Shown: piece after piece, positions 52,558-62,246 of the stretch
Layout of the letters: the number at the start of each line of letters is the position of its first letter
Numbering within the stretch: the first letter of the stretch is position 1
Assembly (NCBI RefSeq): GCF_014204625.1
Contig: NZ_JACHLU010000006.1
Span: 124,001 to 188,000 of the forward strand
Direction of reading: 5' to 3'
From: Gillisella vitis
GTDB taxonomy: Bacteria > Pseudomonadota > Alphaproteobacteria > Rhizobiales > Rhizobiaceae
DNA: 64,000 nucleotides
The notes under the pieces: model-generated
The model's database searches: none
The model's input: only the letters and a program-made list of their open reading frames with translations
Told to the model about the DNA's origin: nothing
Made by a program: the position numbers and the translations under genes

Positions 52558-54447
52558 GTGACACTGAAACCACAGCGAAAATACATGCCTCCCAAATGCG
52601 CAAAAGGCCCGCTGGGGCCTCGGCTTCTGCGCCTTGCGGTGATTGTGATTGTGGTATCACTCGGCCTGTTTGTGGCCTCGCGGATTGCTGCTCCCTATAT
52701 TGTCTCCAGCAGCCTGGTGCGCGGCAGTATGGAGAAGGTCATTGGCCGCTGGAGCGGCCATAAGGTGCAGATTGGTGGAACGCCAGAGCTGCAATTCTGG
52801 CCACAGCCCAAAATCACGCTTGCTCATCTCACCGTGACCCGGATTGTTTCCGATGGGCCTGCTGATAACGATCCGGTGCTGGCAAAAATTGATCAGCTCT
52901 CGGCCACATTTGGCCTGCTGGATGCGGTCATGGGCCATCCCACCTTTGATAATTTCATCCTGACACGACCGACGGTTCATCTTCATCGTGACCGTCAGGG
53001 GCGGATTGACTGGAGCAATGGCGGCCCACTGACCAAGGCCATTGCACATGTGACTGAGACCGCCAACGGCGGCCAGAGTCTGGCTGCCGAAGATGATGGG
53101 ACCATTGGCTCCCTGTCAATTGAAAATGGCCGCCTGGACATAACCGACGATACGCTTGGCCGGAAAATCCTCATCGACGGTATTTTTGCGCAAGTGACAT
53201 GGCCGCGCATGTCCAGCCCCCTCAAGGGCAGCGCCAATATGCTGGTTGGTGGCGTTGCCACCCAGATGGATTTCTCCTCTGCCCAGCCCTTGCTGTTGAT
53301 GGGCGGTCATGTTGGCCAGGCCAGCCTTTCTGTCAGCGCCCCCGCGATCAAGGGGAGTTTCAACGGCAAAACCAGCCTGATGCCCGCACGATTCGCCTCG
53401 GGACAAATCAACATCGCTCTGTCTGATGTTGCAGGCTTTCTGGCATGGACAGGGGCAGAGCTGCCGGGCACGGAAGCCCTGCACACTGCCTCAGTCAAAG
53501 CCACAATCACGGCCGAGGCTGACCGGCTCAGGCTTGAAAATCTCGCCCTGAGCGCCAATGAAACCAGCGCAACCGGCCTTGTCGACATCACTCAAGGCAA
53601 AAGCGGCAAGCCCAAAGTCAGCGGTACACTGGCTTTTGAGCACATGGATATTCCGACATTTCTCGCAGCCTTTTCGCTCTCTGCACCCGATACCAAAGCC
53701 GTCAGCGGCAAAAGTGGCTTGCTGAACTGGCTGGAATTTGACCTGACCCTGTCTGCGCGCCGCGCCAGTCTGGCGCAATTCTCGCTGACAGATATGGGGG
53801 CCAGCGTTCTGGCAACCGATGGTGCCATGGTGTTTGACATTGGCGACAGCACCCTTGCAGGCGGCACAATGACAGGCCATCTTGAAGGCAAGAACGGCGG
53901 CTTTGAAGACGGTGCACATCTGGACCTGTCCATCACGGATGCCGATCTCTCTGATCTCGAGAACAGGCTTGGCCTGAACGGTCCCCTGCCGCTCGGCCCC
54001 GGCTCCTTGACGGTTTCTGCCAGCACCAAACGCCCGATCTGGCAGACCCGCCCCACCGATATTACCGGCAATCTCAAGCTCACAGTGGGCCCGGGCCGCA
54101 TGACCGGCGTCAATCTGGCCGGTATCCAGTCTCTTGCAGCCAGCCGTTTCTTTTTCAAACTTCAGGATGCCGGCAAAGGCGACCTGCCATTCAACACCTT
54201 GAGCGTAACTGCCGAGCTTGCCGATGGCGCCATCAATATCAGCAGGGGTGATCTCAGCGGTGAAACTCTGTCCAGCACGTTTACGGGTATTATTCCCTAT
54301 GTGTTCAAGGGTCTCGCCCTCTCAACCGACATTCAGCCTCTCTCGGCAACAGGCACCCCGGCCGCAGATCCAATGCGGCTTTTCATCGCCGGCTCATGGC
54401 CGGATCTGATCCTGTCACCCTTTCATTCAAACGCGCTTAAAAACTGA
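52558..54447 (+). CDS. AsmA-family envelope protein
   Basis: The 629-residue protein has one N-terminal TM helix (about 23-50, RLAVIVIVVSLGLFVASRIAAPYIVSS is the hydrophobic part). A long beta-rich periplasmic region follows, with the AsmA pattern GHKVQIGGTPELQFWPQPKITLAHL. The AsmA-like C-terminal part contains LGPGSLTVSAS, LKLTVGPGRMTGVNL and FNTLSVTAELADGAINI. AsmA proteins influence outer-membrane lipid transport and assembly. GTG 52558 is used; ATG 52585 is a possible alternative. It converges with potI, whose stop is adjacent. Confidence 0.82.
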   Translation: MTLKPQRKYMPPKCAKGPLGPRLLRLAVIVIVVSLGLFVASRIAAPYIVSSSLVRGSMEKVIGRWSGHKVQIGGTPELQFWPQPKITLAHLTVTRIVSDGPADNDPVLAKIDQLSATFGLLDAVMGHPTFDNFILTRPTVHLHRDRQGRIDWSNGGPLTKAIAHVTETANGGQSLAAEDDGTIGSLSIENGRLDITDDTLGRKILIDGIFAQVTWPRMSSPLKGSANMLVGGVATQMDFSSAQPLLLMGGHVGQASLSVSAPAIKGSFNGKTSLMPARFASGQINIALSDVAGFLAWTGAELPGTEALHTASVKATITAEADRLRLENLALSANETSATGLVDITQGKSGKPKVSGTLAFEHMDIPTFLAAFSLSAPDTKAVSGKSGLLNWLEFDLTLSARRASLAQFSLTDMGASVLATDGAMVFDIGDSTLAGGTMTGHLEGKNGGFEDGAHLDLSITDADLSDLENRLGLNGPLPLGPGSLTVSASTKRPIWQTRPTDITGNLKLTVGPGRMTGVNLAGIQSLAASRFFFKLQDAGKGDLPFNTLSVTAELADGAINISRGDLSGETLSSTFTGIIPYVFKGLALSTDIQPLSATGTPAADPMRLFIAGSWPDLILSPFHSNALKN

Positions 54448-55263
54448 TCATCGACCCGCCGCCGCAATATGTTCATCGCGCTGGCGCTGCAACTCTCTGC
54501 GTTTGGTGCCAATGGACGCAACAATCACCCCAAGCGTGACAATGGAAATCAGGATGGTGCAGACCGCATTGATTTCGGGCGTCACACCCAGACGCACCTG
54601 CGAATAGATCTTGATCGGCAGCGTGGTGGCACCGGGACCAGTGGTGAAACTGGCAATCACCAGATCATCCAGCGACAGGGTAAACGCCAGCATCCAGCCA
54701 GAAACAACAGCCGGTAAAATCAACGGCAGTGTGATGCGGAAAAAGGTTTTGACCGGCGGGCAGCCCAGATCAAGAGCCGCCTCTTCCAGACTGCGATCAA
54801 AGGTCACCAATCTGGATTGCACCACAATTGCCACATAACACATTGTGAAACTGGTATGGGCCAGCGTCACTGTGACAATGCCGCGATCCACGCCCATCGC
54901 CACAAACAGCAAGAGCAGCGACAGGCCGGTGATCACATCCGGCATCACCAGCGGCGCATAGACCATGCCGGAAAACAACATGCGGCCACGAAATCGCCCA
55001 AACCGCACCAGCGCCAACGCTGCCATGGTGCCCAGCACTGTGCCAACCGTGGCCGAGACAAGCCCAACCCGAAGCGTCACCCAGGCCGCATCCATCAGGC
55101 TGTCATTGTGCCAGATGTCCCGATACCAGTGCAGCGAAAACCCGCCCCAGACCGTGACCAGTTTCGAGGCATTGAACGAATACAGCACCAGAATCAGAAT
55201 CGGTACATAGAGGAATGCAAAGCCAAGGGTGAGAACAACAGGGTCGAAACGGCTCGATTTCAT
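54448..55263 (-). CDS. potI: polyamine ABC transporter permease PotI
   Basis: The 271-residue inner-membrane permease has six TM helices and the EAA loop EEAALDLGCPPVKTFFRITLPLILP. ATG 55263 (MKSSRFDPVV) follows GAGGG and the potH stop by 10 bases. The open frame upstream (to 55404) is a Cys/Arg-rich shadow of potH. It forms the PotF-G-H-I importer with its neighbours, for putrescine or a related polyamine. Confidence 0.9.
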   Translation of the reverse strand: MKSSRFDPVVLTLGFAFLYVPILILVLYSFNASKLVTVWGGFSLHWYRDIWHNDSLMDAAWVTLRVGLVSATVGTVLGTMAALALVRFGRFRGRMLFSGMVYAPLVMPDVITGLSLLLLFVAMGVDRGIVTVTLAHTSFTMCYVAIVVQSRLVTFDRSLEEAALDLGCPPVKTFFRITLPLILPAVVSGWMLAFTLSLDDLVIASFTTGPGATTLPIKIYSQVRLGVTPEINAVCTILISIVTLGVIVASIGTKRRELQRQRDEHIAAAGR

Positions 55264-55273
55264 CTCATAGCCC

Positions 55274-56179
55274 TCACACTTTACTTTGCTGGTTCTGGAA
55301 CAGCGCAATCGGCACCACCAGCAACAGCAACAGCACAATCGCCACCGCAGAGGCCAGGGGCCAATCCCGATTGCCGAAAAACTCGGTCCACATGGTTTTG
55401 CCAATCATCAACGTATCGGCACCGCCCAGAAGATCGGGAATGACAAATTCGCCGGTAATCGGAATGAAGCAGATCATTGATCCGGCCAGCACACCCGGCA
55501 GCGACAGCGGAAAGGTGATGCGCCAGAAGGCTTTCCATGGCGGACATCCGAGATCGCTGGCGGCCTCCAGCAGGGTGCCATCCATTTTTTCAAGCGCAGA
55601 ATAGAGCGGCAACACCATGAACGGCAGGTAGGAATAGACAATGCCGATGAACACCGCCACCTCGGTCTGATAGATATGCACCTGCTGGTCTGGCCCATAA
55701 ATGTGCAGGGTTTGCAGCAGCATGGTCAGCAGGCCTTCCGGCTTCAAAATCCCGATCCAGGCATAGACCCGGATCAGAAACGAGGTCCAGAACGGCAAGA
55801 TCACCATCATCAGCAAGGTGGGGCGTATCTCCTGCCGGGCGCGGGCCATGGCCAGAGCCATGGGATAGCCGATCAACAACAGCAGCAGCGTCGAAGCGGC
55901 AGCAATGCGCAGGGATGACAGGTAGGATTGAATATAGAGCGAATCCTCGCCCAGCATCTGAAAATTTTCCAGATCAAGCTGGGAGAGAAAATCACTCAGC
56001 CCCGAAAATCCTTCGAAAACCGGAGTGTAGGGCGGCATGGCAATCGCCGTGTCTGACAGCGAGATTTTCACAATGATGAAAAAAGGGGCCAGAAAAAACA
56101 GCGCCATCCACAGATAGGGGATGATGACAATCAGCCAACGGGCATGGCCGGTTCTGGGAAGGGTTGCAGGCTCGGCCAT
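55274..56179 (-). CDS. potH: polyamine ABC transporter permease PotH
   Basis: The 301-residue permease has about six TM helices and the loop EAASDLGCPPWKAFWRITFPLSLPG that contacts the ATPase. Its partner permease PotI follows after 10 bases, and potG ends four bases before its start. The order F-G-H-I is the standard one. Confidence 0.92.
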   Translation of the reverse strand: MAEPATLPRTGHARWLIVIIPYLWMALFFLAPFFIIVKISLSDTAIAMPPYTPVFEGFSGLSDFLSQLDLENFQMLGEDSLYIQSYLSSLRIAAASTLLLLLIGYPMALAMARARQEIRPTLLMMVILPFWTSFLIRVYAWIGILKPEGLLTMLLQTLHIYGPDQQVHIYQTEVAVFIGIVYSYLPFMVLPLYSALEKMDGTLLEAASDLGCPPWKAFWRITFPLSLPGVLAGSMICFIPITGEFVIPDLLGGADTLMIGKTMWTEFFGNRDWPLASAVAIVLLLLLVVPIALFQNQQSKV

Positions 56180-56183
56180 GGTC

Positions 56184-57323
56184 CTACCTCGTCAACAACA
56201 GACCGGCATCCGCGGTCCAGAAAAACCAAACCTTGTCACCAAAGGTAATCGGGCGATCCACCAGGCGCGACACATTGGCCTGTGCCGCCCGGAAGGTAAA
56301 TCCATCCTCCCGCTTGATGATGAACACCGAAAAATCGCCCAGATAGGCAATATCCCACACTTCACCATAGACAGCATTTGCACTTGTATCCGCAGGCGGT
56401 TCCAAGGAAATACGCACCTTTTCCGGCCGAATGGCAAAGGCAACATTGGCACCATCCGCCAGATCGCACGGTTGATCCACAACCGCTGTCACATCCGGGC
56501 TGATGATGGCACTCTGGCTGCCCCGGCATTGTAGCTGGCCTTCGATAATGTTGATGTCGCCAATGAAATCCGCGACATAGCGGCAATTCGGGGCCTCATA
56601 GATTTCGGCCGGTGTGGCCACCTGCACAATCTCGCCCTTATCCATCACCGCAATCCGGTCTGAGACCGTCATCGCCTCTTCCTGATCATGGGTGACAATC
56701 AAAAAAGTCAGGCCAAGGTCTTGCTGAATATCCATCAGCTCAAACTGGGTCTCTTCGCGCAGTTTACGATCCAGCGCGCCCAGCGGCTCATCCAGCAGCA
56801 GCACTTTGGGCCGTTTGGCCAGCGAGCGGGCCAGCGCCACGCGCTGGCGCTGGCCGCCAGAGAGCTGGTTGGGCTTGCGCCTGGCAAAGCTGTCGAGCTT
56901 CACCAGTGTCAGCATTTCCTCCACCCGGGCCGCAATCTCGCCCTTGGGCAGATTGTCCTGCTCCAGACCAAAAGCAATGTTCTTTTCCACCGTCATATGG
57001 GGAAACAGCGCATAGGACTGGAACATCATATTGGTGGGGCGACGAAAGGGTGGCACACCAGCCAGATCCTGACTCTGAAGCAGAATGCGCCCCTCGGTTG
57101 GCTCTTCAAATCCCGCCAACATCCGCATCAACGTGGTTTTGCCACAGCCAGACGGGCCAAGCAGCGAGAAAAACTCGCGCTCATAGATATTGAGCGTGAG
57201 ATTATCCACTGCCGTGAATGGACCAAATCGCTTTGTGACATTCTCAAAGCGGATAAACGGCACCTGAGATGCATCCGTCCATGGCGAAAATGCGCGTTTT
57301 ACCGGTCCCAGAGTCTTGGCCAT
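56184..57323 (-). CDS. potG: polyamine ABC transporter ATPase PotG
   Basis: The roughly 379-residue ATPase has Walker A GPSGCGKTTLMRM, Q-loop region MFQSYALFPHM, signature LSGGQRQRVALARS, Walker B VLLLDEPLGALD and switch His in IVTHDQEEAM. A C-terminal TOBE domain follows. ATG 57323 (MAKTLGPV) has GAGGGG four bases upstream; ATG 57335 is the alternative. A terminator-like hairpin separates it from potF. Confidence 0.93.
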   Translation of the reverse strand: MAKTLGPVKRAFSPWTDASQVPFIRFENVTKRFGPFTAVDNLTLNIYEREFFSLLGPSGCGKTTLMRMLAGFEEPTEGRILLQSQDLAGVPPFRRPTNMMFQSYALFPHMTVEKNIAFGLEQDNLPKGEIAARVEEMLTLVKLDSFARRKPNQLSGGQRQRVALARSLAKRPKVLLLDEPLGALDRKLREETQFELMDIQQDLGLTFLIVTHDQEEAMTVSDRIAVMDKGEIVQVATPAEIYEAPNCRYVADFIGDINIIEGQLQCRGSQSAIISPDVTAVVDQPCDLADGANVAFAIRPEKVRISLEPPADTSANAVYGEVWDIAYLGDFSVFIIKREDGFTFRAAQANVSRLVDRPITFGDKVWFFWTADAGLLLTR

Positions 57324-57369
57324 AAATCCCCTCATTCCCTGTTATTGTTACCGTCCCAAATGCAGAATT

Positions 57370-57398
57370 GAAAACGGGGCATCCTGTGCCCCGTTTTC
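57370..57398 (-). terminator. hairpin between potF and potG
   Basis: GAAAACGGGGCA and TGCCCCGTTTTC pair around a five-base loop just downstream of potF. The T-rich arm ends the stem on the minus strand. It probably reduces read-through so that the binding protein is made in excess over the membrane components. Confidence 0.75.
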
Positions 57399-57406
57399 AT
57401 GTCTGT

Positions 57407-58507
57407 TTATTTTCCGGTCTTGATCTGGGTCCAGAGCCGGTTCAGCACACGCTGCGATTTGGGATCGTAAGGCGAGATGGTGAACAGCTTCTTCATGGTG
57501 GCGTCATCGGGGTAAACCGAGGTGTTGCCAAACACATCCGGGCTGATCAGCTTTTGCGAAGCAAGATTGCCATTGGCGTAAGAGACATAATCTGACGCCT
57601 TGGCAATCACCTCTGGCTTCATCAGGTAATTGATGAACTCATGCGCTTCCGCAACATTCTTGGCATCGGCCGGAATGGCCAGATTGTCGAACCACATATA
57701 GGTTCCCTCTTTGGGAATCACATAGGCGATCTCCACGCCGTTTTTCGCTTCTTCGGCCCGGGTCTTGGCCTGAATAATATCGCCAGACCAGCCGATGGTG
57801 GCGCAAATATCGCCATTGGCAAGATCATTGATATAAGCGGCAGAGTTGAACGTCTTGGCATAGGGGCGAATGGTTGAATACACCTTGGCCCCGGCCTCCA
57901 GATCAGCGGTTTTCTTGCTGTCCGGGTCTTTGCCAATGTAATTCATGGCAATCGCAAAGGTTTCATCCGATGCATCCAGAATATTCAGGCCGCATTTTTG
58001 CAGCTTTTTGGCATTTTCCGGCTTGAAGATGAAATCCCAGCTGTCCACCTTCACGTCATCGCCGAAAATCTCTTTGATTTTCTTGACATTATATCCAATG
58101 CCGGTGGTGCCCCACATATAGTTGACAGCATATTGATTGCCGGGATCATATTTCGACAGGCGCTCGCTGACCATCGGCCACAGGTTGGTCAGGTTCGGCA
58201 GCTTGGACTTGTCCAGCTTCTGAAACACGCCAGCCTTGATTTGCCGTGCCAAAAATGGCCCGGTTGGCACCACAACATCATAGCCGGAACCACCGGCCAA
58301 AAGCTTGGTTTCCAGCAGGTCATTGCTGTCAAACACGTCGTAGACAACCTTGATGCCAGTTTCCTTGGTGAAATCCTCCAGAATTGTCGGATCAATATAA
58401 TCCGACCAGTTGTAGACATGCACTTCGCGGTCGGCGGCGTGAGCCGCAGAGCCGATGAACAGAGCCGTCAAGGCGGCGGCAGTCAGACGAATCATGGCGG
58501 ATTTCAT
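57407..58507 (-). CDS. potF: polyamine-binding periplasmic protein PotF
   Basis: The 366-residue protein has a signal peptide (MIRLTAAALTALFIGSAAHA) and begins as a mature protein ADREVHVYNWSDYIDPTILEDF, a typical PotD/PotF start. Further motifs are YAVNYMWGTTGIGYN, GDICATIGWSGDI and the Trp/Asp residues that line the polyamine pocket. Putrescine is the likely ligand by family and operon. It is the first gene of potFGHI. Confidence 0.92.
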   Translation of the reverse strand: MKSAMIRLTAAALTALFIGSAAHAADREVHVYNWSDYIDPTILEDFTKETGIKVVYDVFDSNDLLETKLLAGGSGYDVVVPTGPFLARQIKAGVFQKLDKSKLPNLTNLWPMVSERLSKYDPGNQYAVNYMWGTTGIGYNVKKIKEIFGDDVKVDSWDFIFKPENAKKLQKCGLNILDASDETFAIAMNYIGKDPDSKKTADLEAGAKVYSTIRPYAKTFNSAAYINDLANGDICATIGWSGDIIQAKTRAEEAKNGVEIAYVIPKEGTYMWFDNLAIPADAKNVAEAHEFINYLMKPEVIAKASDYVSYANGNLASQKLISPDVFGNTSVYPDDATMKKLFTISPYDPKSQRVLNRLWTQIKTGK

Positions 58508-58625
58508 AAGATCTCCTGTTTGAAAGCCGCTTTGGCGGCATTATCGTTCCCAATGTTTTTGACAGACTAGAAAGGAAAAATGCCGCCGACAAGCGTAAAA
58601 TATACTTATGCTGCATTGCGACACA

Positions 58626-60032
58626 TTACTGAAAATCGAAGGCACTCAAACCAGCCGTCATTTCATCCAGCCCTAAAGGCCGCGTCATCGGCGCTTCTGC
58701 CCTTGAAAGGCACCCTTGCCGCTCGCACAGGCGACAGGCCGGACCAATCTCAACAGGTTTGGCAAGCGTTTCTCCATACACCGTTTCACTGGCTTGCCCC
58801 AGATCACATCCCAAAAGCACCGCCGTGCGCCGCAAGCGTTCCTGAAAGGCACCTTGCGGGCCTTCAAGCGTGCGGGCAAGCGTCAGAAAGGCGGCCCCAT
58901 CGGGCATCACCACCGGCTCCACCAGAATCTGTCCCGGCTGGGCAAAAGTTGCGTGAATATTCAGCCGCGGACATTGCCCGCCAAAGCTGGACTTGGGAAA
59001 GCCTTGCCCGCCCGCCCGGCGAATGATGTTACCGGCATGATCAATCTCCATCAGGAAAAAACCAAGACCCATGGCATTGGGCCGCTGCAAGGTCACAAGC
59101 CTTGCCGCTGCCTGCTCGAACGACACACGAAAGCGCGAGCGCAGCACATCCACATCATAACGCGCCCGCTGGGCCGCCGCCAGAAAGGCAGCATAGGGCA
59201 TCATCAACGCGTGCGCCGCATAACGGGCCAGCTCAAACCTTGCGATGCGGCGGGCTTCATTGGAGGTCAGCGGCAGAGCCTCAAGTTCAGCCCGAATCTC
59301 ATCGGCAAAGGCCAGCAGGCTGATCTCCATCGCCACCTCGCGCAACTGATCAAACGGCGACAGCCGCTCAGACAAAAACAGTCGCATGGAGTGGCGATCA
59401 TAGCGCCTGCGCAAATTGGGCATGACATGCACCGGCAGCGCCCGCACCACTATGCCATGTTGCTTGCGCAGCCAGCCCTTCAACGCCCCTTCCAGATCAT
59501 CACTCACGTCCAGCGTGGCGTGAAAAGCCTCTGCCGCCGCCTCGATGAGCGGAAAGTGGAAGGCCCGCCCCTCCAGCACATCGCGCACTTCATCCATCGG
59601 CAGGCGCGTGCCGGATAATGCGGTTTGATGGCCTTCCCGCGCCAGCAGTTCTGCCAATTCCGAGAGGCGTTTGGTCTGTTCGCGGTAGGCGCGATAGAGT
59701 TTCACCACGCCGCTGGCGGCATTGGGGGCCGCTTGGGCAAGCTCGATCAACTCCTGATCGCCGGGGATTTCACCCGCCAGCAGCGGATCGGCAAACACTT
59801 CACGCAAGGGCCCTGCCCCCATGCCATCGGCCTGCAATTCCTCCAGATCGACCTTGTAGACCGAGGAGAGTTTCAGCAGCAGTTGCACCGTCAGCGGGCG
59901 CTGATTACGCTCGATCAGATTGAGGTAGGAGGGCGAAATGCCCAGCGCTTCGGCCATGGATGTCTGTGTCAAGCTCAAGCCATTGCGAATGCGCCGCACC
60001 TTGGGACCGGCAAAAATCTTATGCTCGACCAT
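58626..60032 (-). CDS. XRE/ScfR-family regulator (RamB-like)
   Basis: From ATG 60032 the product is 468 residues. An HTH lies at 8-65 (RRIRNGLSLTQTSMAEALGISPSYLNLIERNQRPL), followed by an IrrE-like middle without a HExxH site and a DUF2083-type C-terminal domain. The latter includes GFFLMEIDHAGNIIRRAG and the Cys cluster CRLCERQGCLSRAEAP. The family includes RamB of actinobacteria, which controls isocitrate lyase and acetate genes, and its fatty-acyl-sensing relatives. Divergence from aceA supports the same target here. Confidence 0.85.
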   Translation of the reverse strand: MVEHKIFAGPKVRRIRNGLSLTQTSMAEALGISPSYLNLIERNQRPLTVQLLLKLSSVYKVDLEELQADGMGAGPLREVFADPLLAGEIPGDQELIELAQAAPNAASGVVKLYRAYREQTKRLSELAELLAREGHQTALSGTRLPMDEVRDVLEGRAFHFPLIEAAAEAFHATLDVSDDLEGALKGWLRKQHGIVVRALPVHVMPNLRRRYDRHSMRLFLSERLSPFDQLREVAMEISLLAFADEIRAELEALPLTSNEARRIARFELARYAAHALMMPYAAFLAAAQRARYDVDVLRSRFRVSFEQAAARLVTLQRPNAMGLGFFLMEIDHAGNIIRRAGGQGFPKSSFGGQCPRLNIHATFAQPGQILVEPVVMPDGAAFLTLARTLEGPQGAFQERLRRTAVLLGCDLGQASETVYGETLAKPVEIGPACRLCERQGCLSRAEAPMTRPLGLDEMTAGLSAFDFQ

Positions 60033-60046
60033 GACCACTCCCGACA

Positions 60047-60093
60047 AATTTTGACAAAACCCAAACCAAAGCTGAATTTACAATTTTGACAAA
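60047..60093. promoter_or_regulatory. direct repeat AATTTTGACAAA upstream of aceA
   Basis: The 12-mer AATTTTGACAAA occurs at 60047-60058 and 60082-60093, 35 bases apart start to start, in the region between the divergent regulator and aceA. It may be the regulator's binding site; the first copy would also overlap the regulator's own translation start region. Binding is inferred from position. Confidence 0.5.
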
Positions 60094-60257
60094 TTTACAA
60101 GAGCATTTTGTGAAACACAAGACACCATAACCTCTTTCAAAGCCCGTATTTGCGCATTTTACTTTCTGTTTACTGCAACGCGATGTAAAACAAGTCACAG
60201 AGAAGGACGGCATATCGCACTGAATATTGCCAGACAGAGATCGAGGAGGAGCCTGCT

Positions 60258-61547
60258 ATGACTGATTTTTACAACATCATCCCCACCGCCCCCAAAGGCC
60301 GTTTTGATGGCATTGAGCGCAACTATACAGTCGAGGATGTGAAGCGCCTGCGCGGCTCTGTGGAAATCCGCTATACGCTGGCCGAAATGGGGGCCAATCG
60401 CCTGTGGCAGCTGATCAATGAAGACGGCTTCGTCAACGCGCTCGGCGCGCTCTCCGGCAATCAGGCCATGCAGATGGTGCGTGCGGGCCTCAAGGCGATC
60501 TATCTTTCCGGCTGGCAGGTTGCGGCAGATGCCAACACCGCATCGTCGATGTATCCCGATCAATCGCTTTACCCCGCCAATGCCGCACCGGAGCTGGCAA
60601 AGCGCATCAACAAGACCTTGCAACGGGCCGACCAGATTGAAACACAGGAAGGCAAAGGCCTGTCCGTTGACACCTGGTTTGCGCCAATTGTGGCCGACGC
60701 AGAAGCTGGCTTTGGCGGACCCTTGAATGCTTTCGAGATCATGAAAGCCTTCATTGAAGCTGGCGCTGCGGGCGTGCATTATGAGGACCAGCTGGCATCT
60801 GAGAAGAAATGCGGCCATCTGGGTGGTAAGGTGCTGATCCCAACAGCGGCGCACATTCGCAACCTCACCGCCGCCCGGCTTGCCGCCGACGTGATGGGCA
60901 CACCGACGCTGATCATTGCCCGCACCGATGCTGAAGCCGCCAAGCTGTTGACCTCGGACATCGATGAGCGCGATCAGCCCTTTGTGGATTACGATGCAGG
61001 CCGCACCACGGAAGGCTTTTATCAGGTCAAAAACGGCATTGAGCCGTGCATTGCCCGCGCCGTGGCCTATGCGCCTTACTGCGACATGATCTGGATGGAA
61101 ACCTCCAAGCCCGATCTGGAACAGGCGCGCAAGTTTGCCGAAGCGGTGCATAAGGTGCATCCGGGCAAGAAGCTGGCCTATAATTGCTCACCGTCGTTCA
61201 ACTGGAAAAAGAACCTCGATGACGCAACCATTGCCAAATACCAGCGCGAGCTGGGGGCGATGGGCTATAAATTCCAGTTTATCACGCTGGCGGGCTTTCA
61301 TCAGCTCAACTACGGCATGTTTGAACTGGCGCGTGGCTACAAGGACCGGCAGATGGCCGCCTATTCCGAGCTGCAACAGGCCGAATTTGCCGCTGAAGCC
61401 AATGGCTACACCGCCACAAAGCACCAGCGCGAGGTTGGCACCGGCTATTTCGATGCCGTGTCTCTGGCGATTTCCGGCGGCAAGTCTTCCACCACAGCCA
61501 TGAAGGAGTCGACCGAACATGACCAGTTCCGCCCTGCTGCTGAGTGA
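60258..61547 (+). CDS. aceA: isocitrate lyase
   Basis: AceA splits isocitrate into glyoxylate and succinate in the glyoxylate shunt. The 429-residue product has the signature KKCGH with catalytic Cys185, the Mg-binding region [10 protein letters not shown], and [10 protein letters not shown]. It matches the shorter bacterial isocitrate lyase class. ATG 60258 has GAGGAG upstream. Malate synthase is not in the window. Confidence 0.95.
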   Translation: MTDFYNIIPTAPKGRFDGIERNYTVEDVKRLRGSVEIRYTLAEMGANRLWQLINEDGFVNALGALSGNQAMQMVRAGLKAIYLSGWQVAADANTASSMYPDQSLYPANAAPELAKRINKTLQRADQIETQEGKGLSVDTWFAPIVADAEAGFGGPLNAFEIMKAFIEAGAAGVHYEDQLASEKKCGHLGGKVLIPTAAHIRNLTAARLAADVMGTPTLIIARTDAEAAKLLTSDIDERDQPFVDYDAGRTTEGFYQVKNGIEPCIARAVAYAPYCDMIWMETSKPDLEQARKFAEAVHKVHPGKKLAYNCSPSFNWKKNLDDATIAKYQRELGAMGYKFQFITLAGFHQLNYGMFELARGYKDRQMAAYSELQQAEFAAEANGYTATKHQREVGTGYFDAVSLAISGGKSSTTAMKESTEHDQFRPAAE

Positions 61548-61591
61548 GTTTTGGGCGCTTGCGTTGTTGATGCTCGGTTCTCTCCCCGCCA

Positions 61592-61790
61592 TTGGCTTCG
61601 CACCCCCTCATCCGGCTGCCGCCACCTTCTCCCCGATGGGGAGAAGAAACGAGCCGCAAGACCTGCGCTCACATCCATAATGTCAGCATAAACGCGGGCA
61701 TCGATTGTTTATCGCCGCCCGCTCCACAATCCCTCTTCTCCCCCGCGGGGAGAAGTCCCCGGCAGGGGGATGAGGGGGTTTGATGCCCCG
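61592..61790. repeat. inverted pair of CTTCTCCCC/GGGGAGAAG repeats
   Basis: The left element (61592-61649) matches 24290-24343 almost exactly. The right element (about 61733-61790, cttctcccccgcggggagaag and ggatgagggggttt) is in the opposite direction. They occupy most of the 308-base gap after aceA. The layout recalls the rhizobial RIME-type mosaic elements. Confidence 0.8.
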
Positions 61791-61855
61791 CCCCACCCCT
61801 GACGATAACTGACAGGCATCCCTTCAAGAACCCCCAAGATAAGAGGAGAAAGACC

Positions 61856-62116
61856 ATGACCCCACAGACCCGCGTAAAAGAACGTGCCGAAGAGCAAGCC
61901 ACCAGCATGAGCGCCGATCAACAAGCCATGATCCGCATGTTGGCCAATGACCTGCACCGGCTGAACCATTCCGTGATGAAAGCAGTTGAGGCTGGCGTTT
62001 CCGTCGAACTCGTCCGCTCCGCCCGCCACCACGGCGGCGACGGCAACTGGGGCGATTTGTTGATCCCGGTGATTGTGACGCAAGGCGTGGCCACTGAGGG
62101 CGCGAAAGCGGCCTGA
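61856..62116 (+). CDS. conserved small hypothetical protein downstream of aceA
   Basis: The 86-residue protein (MTPQTRVKERAEEQATSMSA...) has a helical N-terminal half (QAMIRMLANDLHRLNHSVMKAVEAG), then ELVRSARHHGGDGNWGDLLIPVIV. It has no Cys, signal or TM segment. AAGAGGAG lies upstream of the ATG, so translation is well supported. I do not recognise a function; the position after aceA suggests, but does not show, a link to the glyoxylate shunt. Confidence 0.65.
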   Translation: MTPQTRVKERAEEQATSMSADQQAMIRMLANDLHRLNHSVMKAVEAGVSVELVRSARHHGGDGNWGDLLIPVIVTQGVATEGAKAA

Positions 62117-62246
62117 GGGGAGCATGGTGTGATGTGGGAGGATAGCCCGGCTGGGAGGTCGGGCTATTTTTGTGTTGGCCGGGTTGCTTGCTTTCAACAA
62201 CGGCTCCACTATGCTCGCCATCCGTGCAGCTCTCCCAGCAGGTTTT

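Noticed and set aside
55264-55404. N-terminal extension of PotI
   Set aside because: A Cys/Trp/Arg run is an out-of-frame reading of potH; the family starts near MKSSRFDPVV.
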